A DNA stretch of 62,029 bases from Verrucomicrobiia bacterium. Lineage in GTDB: Bacteria > Verrucomicrobiota > Verrucomicrobiia > Opitutales > Opitutaceae. Below the pieces are notes generated by a model that worked only from the letters and a program-made list of their open reading frames with translations, was not told where the DNA came from and did no database searches. The position numbers and the translations under genes are program-made. The stretch is taken from NCBI GenBank assembly GCA_011525695.1, contig WYBX01000001.1:1-62029 (forward strand), given 5' to 3'. Of this stretch, positions 48,908-57,458 are shown piece by piece. Position 1 is the first letter of the stretch; every line of letters begins with the position of its first letter.

Positions 48908-51900
48908 GCGCCCTTCGTTGCCTGCCCGCTCGTGCGCTGCCGGGCACCCTGGCGGCGATCACATGCTGTGCGGTCCTGCGCGCAGCCACTCCGGCGCTCT
49001 CATTGCAGCCGGTGGATCGGAAACCGGAGCCGCAGGTGGCCGCGGCGGAAGCGAAGGTGCCGGGCCGCGAGGATTTCGGGCTGAAGCCCGGCCTGGAGGG
49101 GACCCGTTGGGCTTCGGAGCCCATGCTGGCAAACCCGCTGGCAATTTCCTTCGACGAGCAAGGCAGGCTCCTCGTCGTGGAGACGCATCGGCTGCGCACG
49201 AGCAGCCTCGATGTGCGTGATTATCCGGAATTGATCGAACGCGATCTGGCCAGCCGGACGATCCAGGATCGCGCCGCGCTGATCGAGGAGGCCTTTGGGG
49301 AGCAGGCGGGTCAGCTGGGAATCGAAGCGGATCGGCTGAGGTTGCTGGAGGATGCCAATCACGATGGGGTGGCTGATCGGTCCGAGGTCCTGGCCACGAA
49401 TGCTGCCTTCCCGGCCCAGGGAATCGCCTCGGGCGTGCTGGCGTGGCACAATGACGTCTGGATCGCACAGGCGCCCAGCCTTTCGAAGATTGGCCGCGGT
49501 GCGGCCGGTGCCGGATCGAGGGAAGAATTGATGCGCGGGTTCGGGGTGCACATCGGATTCGCGGGACATGGCATGCAGGGACCGGTCGTCGGCCCGGACG
49601 GAAAGCTCTATTTTTCGGTGGGTGATCAGGGATCGCGGCTCGAGCGCAAGGATGGGACCGTGGTCGAGGTGCTCGATTCCGGCGCGATCTTCCGCTGCCA
49701 TCCGGATGGCAGCGGGCTGGAGGTGTTGGCCACGGGGCTCCGCAATCCGGGAGATCTGGCCTTCGACGAATGGGGCAACCTGTTTACCGCCGACAGCGCG
49801 TCTGGTGCCGGAGACCGTGCCCGCTTTGTCCATGTCATCGAGGGAGGCGACAGCGGATGGCGGATCGGATACCAGCATGCACCCAAGGGCGGAGGCGGGC
49901 CGTGGATTAGCGAAGGGCTCTGGAAGCCGCACAGCGGCGGGCAGCCGGCGTATTTCCAGCCGCCGATCGGCAACATCGAGCCCGGTCCGGCTGGATTGGC
50001 GTATGATCCCGGTTCCGGCCTGACGCCGGACAGCCGTGGCAGGTTCTTCCTCTGCCATTTCAATCACAATCCGGCGGACAGCGGGATTCGAACCTATCGG
50101 CTGAAGATGCAGGGAGCGGGCTTCGATCTCGCGGAGTCGGAAGTCTTCCTGCGTGGTGCGATGCCGACCGATGTGACCTTTGGGCCAGATGGCAGACTCT
50201 ATTTTTCCGACTGGGTCACGGGATGGCCATCGCCCAAATCGGGTCGCGGACGGATTTATGCGGTGGGAACGTCGGGAGGCGAGGGGGCCGACGCCGCTGC
50301 GGGTCGTCACCCGCTCGAGCCCGCGGTCGCAGCCATTGCCGGATTCCCGCCAAACCGGCTGGTGGGGCTGCTGGGGCATGCGGATCGGCGGGTTCGGCAA
50401 GCCGCGCAGTTCGCGTTGGTGGCGCGGGGCGAATCCAGCCTGCCGCTGTTGGAAGCCGTCGCGACGGACGTGAAAGCCGGAACGCTGGCGAGGCTTCATG
50501 CCTTGTGGGGGATGGGGCAGCTGGCCGATCGCGTGGCGCCAGCATTGAATGGCGTGCCCGCTCTCCTGCGCGATCCGGAACGGGAGGTCCGGGCCCAGGC
50601 GGCGAAGGTGCTGGGCGACGCATTCCGCTTCGAGGCTTTCCTCCCGCTGCGGGCGGCGTTGCGCGATCCCGAGCCCCGGGTCGTTTTCTTTGCCGCGCAG
50701 AGCCTGGGGAAACTCCGGCGCCAGGATGCGGTTCCCGCGCTGATTGAGGTGCTGCAGCGCAATGATGAGCAGGACGACGCGGTCCAGCAGGCCGCGGTGA
50801 TAGCCATTGCACGCCTGGGAGGACACCCCGCCCTGGCGGATGTCGTGAAGCATCCTTCGCGGGCGGTGCGCATGGGCGTCCTCGTTGCGTGTCGTCGGAT
50901 GGGCGATCCGCTGGTGGCGGAATTCCTGGAGGACTTCGATCCGGCGGTCGTCCGCGAAGCGGCGATTGCGATCAATGATCGGCCGATGGACGATCTGCTG
51001 CCGGCACTCGCCGCTCTGCTCGACGTTGCGCCGCTCGACGACGGGCCGCTGGTCCTGCGCGCGCTCAACGCGCATTTTCGTCTGGGCGGCCCCGATAATG
51101 CGAAGGCCCTGGCGGCCTTTGCCGCCCGCGCGTATGTGCCCGCATCCCACCGGGCCGAGGCGCTCCGGCTGCTCGCTTTGTGGGGCAAGCCGCCGGCACG
51201 GGATCGGATCACCGGGCTGCACCGTCCACTGCCTCCGCGGGAAGCCGGGCCGGCGAGCGAGGCGCTCGGTGAGTTCCTGTCGCAGCTTTCCGGGAAAATC
51301 CCGGAGGAGGTCCAGGTCGCGACGATCGAGGCGGTGCAGGAACTCGGTGTGCCGGGCACTGGGCATGCTCTCTGGGACATTGTCTATCAGCCCACCTACC
51401 CCGTGGCGGCGCGGATCGCGGCGCTGCTCGCGCTCGAGAAGCTCGATGATTTGCGGCTCGAGGTGGCCGCGCAGCATGCGGGTCGCTCCGACCGCGTTGC
51501 GCTCCGGCTCGCGGCGCTGCCCGTCCTGGCGCGGAGGCATCCGGCCGTTTCGACGCCCGTCTTTGCCGCGCTCGCGCCCAAAGGGACTGCCGCGGAACAG
51601 CGTATGATCTTCAAGTATCTGCAAGACATGGCCCATCCCAGGGCGGATGAGATCCTGCTGCAGGCGATGCAACGGCTCGCGTCAGGCGAGGTGCCGCTGG
51701 AGGCGCAGGCGGAATTGCTCGATGCCGCCGAGGCCCGGAGCCATCCGGAACTCGCGGCCAGGCTGGCAAAGCTGAAGGAGGCCTGGCGCGCAGGTGCGGA
51801 TCGGCTTGCGCCGTACCGCAGTGCCCTGGCCGGTGGAGACCCGGCCGGGGGCCGGCGGGTCTTCGAACGGGATCCGCGGGTCTCCTGCATGCAATGCCAT

Positions 51901-52104
51901 GAGCCGGGCGGACGGTCCGGCGGGGGGGCGCCGCTGGATGGCATCGGCCGGGTCCGCACAGCCGAGGAACTGCTCGAGGCCGTGCTGTTCTCGGAGGGCC
52001 ACCGGGCGACCCCCCGGGATTTCGGGCAGATCCTTGCGCGCGGCGAGCTCCGCGACCTCGTGGCCTACCTGTCCACGCTGCGGGAGCCGGCGACATTCAA
52101 GTGA
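48904..52104 (+). CDS. PVC-type secreted heme protein: beta-propeller, HEAT repeats, cytochrome c
   Basis: 1,066 residues from GTG 48904, which overlaps the upstream stop by four bases. A signal peptide (LPGTLAAITCCAVLRAATPA) is followed by a sorbosone-dehydrogenase-like beta-propeller (about 60-470; GPVVGPDGKLYFSVGDQG, TGLRNPGDLAFDEWGNLFTA, MPTDVTFGPDGRLYFSDW), about ten HEAT-like helical repeats, and a C-terminal cytochrome c with CMQCH and a distal Met-poor region. This layout belongs to the large PVC-phylum heme-binding family thought to oxidise sugars or polysaccharide fragments in the periplasm. The exact reaction is unknown. Confidence 0.9.
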   Translation: MSALRCLPARALPGTLAAITCCAVLRAATPALSLQPVDRKPEPQVAAAEAKVPGREDFGLKPGLEGTRWASEPMLANPLAISFDEQGRLLVVETHRLRTSSLDVRDYPELIERDLASRTIQDRAALIEEAFGEQAGQLGIEADRLRLLEDANHDGVADRSEVLATNAAFPAQGIASGVLAWHNDVWIAQAPSLSKIGRGAAGAGSREELMRGFGVHIGFAGHGMQGPVVGPDGKLYFSVGDQGSRLERKDGTVVEVLDSGAIFRCHPDGSGLEVLATGLRNPGDLAFDEWGNLFTADSASGAGDRARFVHVIEGGDSGWRIGYQHAPKGGGGPWISEGLWKPHSGGQPAYFQPPIGNIEPGPAGLAYDPGSGLTPDSRGRFFLCHFNHNPADSGIRTYRLKMQGAGFDLAESEVFLRGAMPTDVTFGPDGRLYFSDWVTGWPSPKSGRGRIYAVGTSGGEGADAAAGRHPLEPAVAAIAGFPPNRLVGLLGHADRRVRQAAQFALVARGESSLPLLEAVATDVKAGTLARLHALWGMGQLADRVAPALNGVPALLRDPEREVRAQAAKVLGDAFRFEAFLPLRAALRDPEPRVVFFAAQSLGKLRRQDAVPALIEVLQRNDEQDDAVQQAAVIAIARLGGHPALADVVKHPSRAVRMGVLVACRRMGDPLVAEFLEDFDPAVVREAAIAINDRPMDDLLPALAALLDVAPLDDGPLVLRALNAHFRLGGPDNAKALAAFAARAYVPASHRAEALRLLALWGKPPARDRITGLHRPLPPREAGPASEALGEFLSQLSGKIPEEVQVATIEAVQELGVPGTGHALWDIVYQPTYPVAARIAALLALEKLDDLRLEVAAQHAGRSDRVALRLAALPVLARRHPAVSTPVFAALAPKGTAAEQRMIFKYLQDMAHPRADEILLQAMQRLASGEVPLEAQAELLDAAEARSHPELAARLAKLKEAWRAGADRLAPYRSALAGGDPAGGRRVFERDPRVSCMQCHEPGGRSGGGAPLDGIGRVRTAEELLEAVLFSEGHRATPRDFGQILARGELRDLVAYLSTLREPATFK

Positions 52105-52210
52105 CGGGCTGACGAGCCGGCCCCCAAAGGCGGACATTTCACGACCTGCGTCGAGGTCCGGGCCATCCCGAAAGGATCCTTATGCAGCAGCCGCAACCGA
52201 AGGAATCGCG

Positions 52211-52287
52211 CTCGTGATTCGTAATCCTGCTCGTAATCGAGGGGATCGAACACGAGCAAGCGCACGATTACGAGCACGAGGGTTTTT
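52211..52287 (+). terminator. Terminator-like inverted repeat at convergent ends
   Basis: TGCTCGTAATCG (52228-52239) pairs with CGATTACGAGCA (52265-52276), followed on the plus strand by a run of five T (52283-52287). A second partial arm (CTCGTGATTCGTAATC) precedes. It lies between the convergent heme-protein and DUF5916 genes, and may serve both. Confidence 0.6.
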
Positions 52288-52291
52288 CCGG

Positions 52292-54565
52292 CTAGAACCG
52301 GAACGTGTATTGGAATTTCGCCGACACCTTCGTGTCCTGGGAGGTGAACGTGCGGCCGCTGCCGGACGGCTCCTGGATCCAGCCCTGGCCGAACACCACG
52401 AAGAGATCCCGGCCGGGTTCGAGCGTCCACCGGAGCCGGCTCTGCAGTCCCAGGTTGCGGGAGCGGTTGTCGTATTGAATCAGGTTGGACAGCGACAGGA
52501 AGGGCGAGAGGGCATAGTTCACGGTGGCGGTATGCACCCGGGCCGTGAACTTGCCCTCCGGGAGCTGCGCAAAGGTCTGGTTGCTGTTGAGGGTGATCGT
52601 GAACCAGGGCGGCAGCTTCCAGGTGGCCGAGACGGTCACCTGCTCGGCCGTGCCGGACCAGTAGTCGCCCCAGGCGAAATTCACGCTGCCGGACAGCCGG
52701 CGCTTGGTGGCCGAGGCGAACACCGAACGGTAGCGCGTGAACTCATACTCGCCGACCGGCAGGAGCACGCCGGGGGAAATCTCGAAGGGCTCGAAGAGGC
52801 GCTCGTAGACCCGGTTGAAGTCGAGCAGTGCATGCAGCGAATCACCGGACTGGAAATGCCAGTCGAGGGGCGTGATGTAGAGGTCCGAACTCTCCAGCTG
52901 CCCGGTGTCGAGGCGATCGAAACGGGTGTAGAACACGTCGTGGAACATCTGCTGGATGCCCAGGAAGTCCGGCCGTGGATTATAGCTACCGGCGACGCGC
53001 AGCATCCGGACATTGTCGCGCTGTACGAATCCGAGCCCCGGCTGGAAGCTCCGCGGGATCTCCCGCAGCGCGATCTGGGCGTCGAACCGGTCGTTCGGCG
53101 CGCGGGCGGAGAACCCGTAGGACCAGTCTTCGTCCGAACGGTCCGGGCTCTGGCTCTTCAAGCCGTAGGCCTCGAAGACGAAGTTGCGCGATCCGCCCAG
53201 GAACCGGGAGGTCGCGAGGTGCAGATCGGCGCCAAAGGTCTGGCCGGACCGGCCGGGGGAGGGATCCCCGTCCGTGAACACGAGTCCGACGTAGGACTGT
53301 TCGAGGAAGTTGTGCTTGATCCGGCCGACAAGAAACGTCTTGGCGTCGACGAACGCGGTGTCGCGGGTGCGGACCCCGAGCAGGCCGAGTTCGAGGGGCC
53401 CGGCCTTGCCCGTCAGTTTCATGCCCGCATCAATCGGAACCTCCTGGCCAGCCAACAGGCCGATCCGACGGCTGAAGAACGGGTAGATGTCGGCCCCGGC
53501 GGAGGGAATTCCCCCGGGGGTGCCGGGCCCGAGGCTGGCGAAATTGAATACACCGGCATCCTCCAGGAAGAAGGAGCGTTTCTCCGGGAGGAAGAGAGAG
53601 TAGCGCGAGAGGTTGATCTGGCGCTGATCGACCTCGGTTTCGCCGAAATCCGTATTGATGGTGCCGGTCAGTTTCAGGCTCGGCGTGATATTGTAGAAGA
53701 CATCGAGGCCGGCCCGGCCCTTGGTGCTGTCGCGATCATCCGCCTTCGTCCGCAGCCAGTTGCCGGCGACATAAGGCCGGACATCGAGGCCGATGCCCTG
53801 GCGGAGATCCCCGAGGTTGCTGATCCGCCCCGCCTCGGAGACCTGCAGGAACTGGGTTTCCAGCCGCGCCCCCGACCAGCGGACTTCCTCCAGCTTGCGG
53901 TAGATGGTGCGGGAGACATTGAAGCCCCAGACGGACTGGCCCGCGGGAAAGCTCAGGCTCTTGAACGGGATGGCAAATTCGGCCACCCAGCCCTCGGCGG
54001 TGCGCCGAGTTCGCGCCTGCCAGATTGCATCCCAGTTGAGGTTCAGCTGTTCGTTGGCGGAGAGGAGGCCGTCCACCAGCGCGCCGGCGGGACTCGTGGC
54101 GAAATAGAAGGCGTTGCGCTGGTCGCCGAAGGTATCGAGCAGGATCTCGATCCGGTCGTCGGCGGAAAGGCTGGCATCGCGAGCCATTTGGGTGCCGATG
54201 ACGCGGTTGCTCTCGGAATCATGGGCGTCGATGCCGATATAGAGGTAATCGGCGTCGTGGAGGAGCGTGACATCCGTCCGCTCGCTGGGGATTTGCCCCG
54301 GCTGGGGCTGCCGCTGGATGAGCGGCCCGATATTGGCGGCATTGCCCCAGTCCGGTTCGTCGAGCACGCCGTCGATGGTGATCTTCGCGGTCGTGGACGC
54401 CACGGGCGCCGAACGCGGGCCGGCCGGCGGCAAAGCTGCCGGCGGGACGGCTGCCTGCGCTGCGCCAAGGACTGCGGCGGCAACGACCGCCCGGCCCCAG
54501 CGGCAGGGCGCGGGAGGCGCCGGAAATTCCGGAGCGTCCGGGGAGGGGAGCGGCGGGGAAGGCAT
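52292..54565 (-). CDS. DUF5916-family outer-membrane barrel with N-terminal CBM9-like domain
   Basis: 757 residues from ATG 54565 with a signal peptide (GRAVVAAAVLGAAQAAVPPA). Residues of about 55-240 form a carbohydrate-binding-family-9/DOMON-like domain (ITIDGVLDEPDWGNAANI, YLYIGIDAHDSESNRVI). The rest is a DUF5916 beta-barrel (NLSRYSLFLPEKRSFFLEDA) ending in the outer-membrane signal KFQYTFRF. Such proteins are common in Bacteroidota and Verrucomicrobiota; their ligand is unknown. It is divergent from the SGNH-DUF1080 gene. Confidence 0.87.
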   Translation of the reverse strand: MPSPPLPSPDAPEFPAPPAPCRWGRAVVAAAVLGAAQAAVPPAALPPAGPRSAPVASTTAKITIDGVLDEPDWGNAANIGPLIQRQPQPGQIPSERTDVTLLHDADYLYIGIDAHDSESNRVIGTQMARDASLSADDRIEILLDTFGDQRNAFYFATSPAGALVDGLLSANEQLNLNWDAIWQARTRRTAEGWVAEFAIPFKSLSFPAGQSVWGFNVSRTIYRKLEEVRWSGARLETQFLQVSEAGRISNLGDLRQGIGLDVRPYVAGNWLRTKADDRDSTKGRAGLDVFYNITPSLKLTGTINTDFGETEVDQRQINLSRYSLFLPEKRSFFLEDAGVFNFASLGPGTPGGIPSAGADIYPFFSRRIGLLAGQEVPIDAGMKLTGKAGPLELGLLGVRTRDTAFVDAKTFLVGRIKHNFLEQSYVGLVFTDGDPSPGRSGQTFGADLHLATSRFLGGSRNFVFEAYGLKSQSPDRSDEDWSYGFSARAPNDRFDAQIALREIPRSFQPGLGFVQRDNVRMLRVAGSYNPRPDFLGIQQMFHDVFYTRFDRLDTGQLESSDLYITPLDWHFQSGDSLHALLDFNRVYERLFEPFEISPGVLLPVGEYEFTRYRSVFASATKRRLSGSVNFAWGDYWSGTAEQVTVSATWKLPPWFTITLNSNQTFAQLPEGKFTARVHTATVNYALSPFLSLSNLIQYDNRSRNLGLQSRLRWTLEPGRDLFVVFGQGWIQEPSGSGRTFTSQDTKVSAKFQYTFRF

Positions 54566-54862
54566 GCGGATGGGCTGGCGCGGCTGGATTCGGTGTATCC
54601 GGCGGATCGAGACCTTACGGCGTGGGTGGACGCGATCCGGGCGGGGCAAGCGCGCAGTTCGCGCGGCCAGTGAGAACATGAGAAAGCCCCGGGAAGGAAG
54701 TATAAAATCGAAAAAGCCGCGACATATATGGGATGCGCGCGTCTCCACGGGATGACCGCCTCCGGCCGCAGGATCGTGGCGGAAGCCGCCCCGCGCAGCC
54801 CGGTGGATAACTTGCCGAAATTACGGAGTGGCCTCCGGCATCGGAGTCTCCACAGTCGGCCC

Positions 54863-56242
54863 ATGCCCCACCTCCTGTTTCCCTGGCGAAAGAGTATAGC
54901 CGCGGCGATTTTATACAGTGTTGCCGTGTCGATCAGCCCCACCGCGAAGGCCGCCGCCGTGCCGGAATCCGCTTCCGCTTCATTTGCCATTCCCGCTTCC
55001 GACGACGGGCTGCCCGGAGTCGGTCCGCTGCGCCGGCAGGACTGGTTTCAAGCGCATTGGCGGGAGCGTCGTGCGGGATGGGCGGCCACCCGGGAACAGG
55101 ACCAGGGCTCCGTGGTTTTTCTCGGCGACTCGATCACGGAAGGCTGGGGTGGCGGGCTGGGCGCGGCATTCCCGGGCTTGAAGGTTGCCAACCGGGGGAT
55201 CAGCGGTGACACCACGCGCGGCGTGCTGATTCGGCTGGCGGACGATGTGCTGGCGCTGAAGCCCAAGGCCGTGGTCCTGCTGATTGGCACGAACGATCTG
55301 GCGGAACAGGGAAGCCCGGAGGACGCCGCCGCCAACGTCCGGCAAATGATCGAGGCGTGCGAAGCCCATGATTCGCGGATGCCGATCGTGCTCTGCCAGG
55401 TGTTTCCGAGTTCGGCCAGCGAGAAGCGGCCCGCCGGCCAGATCAAGGCCCTGAATGCGCTGTACCTGGAGGCGGCGAGGAACCGGGCCAACGTCACGTA
55501 TCTGGAGACCTGGCCGATGTTCGCCGGGCCGGACGGCGATGCGCGCGCCAGCGAGTTCCCGGATTTGCTCCATCCGAACGAGGCCGGCTATGCGAAATGG
55601 GCTGCGGCGCTGCGGCCGGTCTTCTCGACGCTGGGGCTGATCGTGGAGCCGGCTCCCTGGGAACCGGAGCCTGGTTTCGTCAGCCTTTTCAACGGGAGCG
55701 ATTTGACCGGCTGGGGTTATCGGCCGACGGCGGCGGCGGAGATCGAATCGGCCAAGCGGCGGGACGCAGCCAGCGCGCGGCCGCCAGTGCGAATCTTTCA
55801 TCCCGATCGGGTCAGTTTCCGCGGCGTGTCATCCACGCCGGAAGGCCGGTACCTGGTGCGCAATGGCGCGATCGTGGTGGCGACGCCGCCCGAGTACCGG
55901 AAGATCCAGCAGCTTTGGACGGAGCGCGATTATCCCGAGGATTTCGTGCTGCGGCTCGAGTTTCGCGCCACGCCCAATGCCGACAGCGGCGTTTTCCTTC
56001 GCGGAACACAACTGCAGGTGCGCGATTACCTGGTGGCGGGCCCCTACAACCAGTTGCAGCATTTCCGGCCGCAGGAATGGAACGTACTCGAGGTCACCGT
56101 GCGTGGAGGCAGCGCCCTCTGCACCTGCAATGGCGAGGTGATCGAATCGAGCTTCAAGGTGCCTGCCAGCGGGCCGATCGGCCTGGAAGGGGATCGCGGT
56201 CAGGTCGAATACCGCCGAATCTGGGTCAAGACGCTGCCGTAG
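54863..56242 (+). CDS. Secreted SGNH/GDSL hydrolase fused to DUF1080 domain
   Basis: 459 residues from ATG 54863; the signal peptide is SIAAAILYSVAVSISPTAKA. The SGNH hydrolase part (about 75-245) has VVFLGDSITEGW (Ser), NRGISGDTT (Gly), LLIGTNDLAE (Asn) and DLLHPNEAGY (Asp-His). The C-terminal half is a DUF1080/3-keto-disaccharide hydrolase-like jelly roll (FVSLFNGSDLTGWGY, NADSGVFLRG, EWNVLEVTVRGG). Deacetylation of an acylated glycan joined to glycan binding or hydrolysis is the likely role. Its TAG stop begins an inverted repeat shared with the convergent LacI gene. Confidence 0.88.
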   Translation: MPHLLFPWRKSIAAAILYSVAVSISPTAKAAAVPESASASFAIPASDDGLPGVGPLRRQDWFQAHWRERRAGWAATREQDQGSVVFLGDSITEGWGGGLGAAFPGLKVANRGISGDTTRGVLIRLADDVLALKPKAVVLLIGTNDLAEQGSPEDAAANVRQMIEACEAHDSRMPIVLCQVFPSSASEKRPAGQIKALNALYLEAARNRANVTYLETWPMFAGPDGDARASEFPDLLHPNEAGYAKWAAALRPVFSTLGLIVEPAPWEPEPGFVSLFNGSDLTGWGYRPTAAAEIESAKRRDAASARPPVRIFHPDRVSFRGVSSTPEGRYLVRNGAIVVATPPEYRKIQQLWTERDYPEDFVLRLEFRATPNADSGVFLRGTQLQVRDYLVAGPYNQLQHFRPQEWNVLEVTVRGGSALCTCNGEVIESSFKVPASGPIGLEGDRGQVEYRRIWVKTLP

Positions 56243-56314
56243 CAGCCTGTCGGTCTTACGGCAGTTCGACTTGAAGGCACCGAAAGTGAGGGCAAGTCAT
56301 CCGACATGCTGCTA
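56240..56314. repeat. Element E inverted repeat joining two convergent stop codons
   Basis: TAGCAGCCTGTCGG (56240-56253) and its inverted partner (56301-56314) differ by one base. The first three bases of each arm are the TAG stops of the plus-strand SGNH gene and minus-strand LacI gene. It can fold into a 14-bp stem and is related to the copies at 15875 and 20798-20868. Confidence 0.8.
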
Positions 56315-57334
56315 GCGTTCGGCCCAGACGCTTTCGACCAGGAGCGTGCGCGGCGACGGCGGACTTCCCCGTTCGTTGCGATGAAGCTGGGCGACCACCA
56401 TGTCGACCGCGGCGGCTCCAATCTTGTTCGCCTGGTAGTCGAGCCCCCATGCGTTCCGGGCGCCTTCCTCGAGGGTAAGCCAGGCGACGGCTGGCGCGAG
56501 TGATGCCAGCGAAGTGCGCCGCAAGTCCTGCACCCAATATCCGATGAATTGATCGGCGAGCAGGACGGCGTCCGGCCGGTGTTCACGGATCCATTGATCG
56601 AATCTTTCCCGCTCCGCCTCCGCCACCAGCAACGGCGGGATCGTGATGGTATTGTCGGGGCTGCAAAACGCGGTCGCCAGGTATCCGCCGAGCCACTTGC
56701 TGCTGACGCGAGAATTCATGCGCGGGCTGACGGCGAGCCCAATGCGCTTGAAGCCCTTGCGGCGCATCATCGTCCAGGCGATCTCGGCGGATCGGAAATG
56801 ATCGGTCGTCACGCGGGGCAGCAATGGCTCGAGCAGGGTGGTTCCAATGGTGACCCCCGTCAGGCCGTCCATGCCCAGCGGCAGGACCATGGCATGTTCC
56901 GGCACTGGGGGGATGATAAAGCCCCACTGGGAGCGGGCGAGGAGGATTTGGCGCAGGCGGTCGGTGGAGATGGGCGTGGCGCCGGCATGGTGAATCTGAA
57001 TTGCATATCCGAGCTCGCGGGCCCGCTGCCTGGCGCCGGCGAGTATTTGGAGCATGTGTACAGCCGGGGGATACTCCTCATCCGGCCAGAGATCGAGCCA
57101 GGCAATATAGTCGGGATCCCCATGCCGGCGGCCCTCGTGGATCCGGGCCATCAGGGTTGATACCAGTGGGTTCGGCCGGTAGCCGAGCTGCCCGGCGATG
57201 AGTTTGATCTCCCGGCATTTTGCCGCCGGGATCGAGGGGTCGTCGCGCAGCGCGCGTGAAACGGTCGACCGCGACACACCTGCGGCGCGCGCCACCTCAC
57301 CCATTGTAATCGTATGGGGTGTTCCCCCTTCCAT
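56312..57334 (-). CDS. LacI-family transcriptional regulator
   Basis: 340 residues. The helix-turn-helix is ITMGEVARAAGVSRSTVSRA with hinge GYRPNPLVSTLMARIHEGR; the sensor domain has GFIIPPVPEHAMVLPLGMDG, RRKGFKRIGLAVSPRMNSR and PDAVLLADQFIGYWVQ. Relatives with a hinge like this are common in Verrucomicrobiota next to glycan-use genes. It is divergent from the TonB receptor (124-base gap), so it probably controls that gene and itself. The ligand is unknown. Confidence 0.9.
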   Translation of the reverse strand: MEGGTPHTITMGEVARAAGVSRSTVSRALRDDPSIPAAKCREIKLIAGQLGYRPNPLVSTLMARIHEGRRHGDPDYIAWLDLWPDEEYPPAVHMLQILAGARQRARELGYAIQIHHAGATPISTDRLRQILLARSQWGFIIPPVPEHAMVLPLGMDGLTGVTIGTTLLEPLLPRVTTDHFRSAEIAWTMMRRKGFKRIGLAVSPRMNSRVSSKWLGGYLATAFCSPDNTITIPPLLVAEAERERFDQWIREHRPDAVLLADQFIGYWVQDLRRTSLASLAPAVAWLTLEEGARNAWGLDYQANKIGAAAVDMVVAQLHRNERGSPPSPRTLLVESVWAER

Positions 57335-57458
57335 GCAACGATGTGCGTAGGCCCGGTCGTGACAGCCGTCAATAAAACGACGACGGTCCCGCCGTTACGC
57401 CAAGGCCCGTAGGAAAAGCGCCCCTGAATTGCCAATTCTTGGCGTCGCAAGATTCCCC

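Noticed and set aside
49000..51672. A long open frame antisense to the PVC heme-protein gene
   Set aside because: It is antisense to a gene with clear domain motifs, has the Arg/His/Pro-rich composition of a G+C-rich shadow frame, and contains no recognisable motif.
57335..57458. LacI operator between the regulator and TonB receptor
   Set aside because: A weak symmetry AACGACGACGG..CCGCCGTT near 57378-57398 has too many mismatches to be called an operator.
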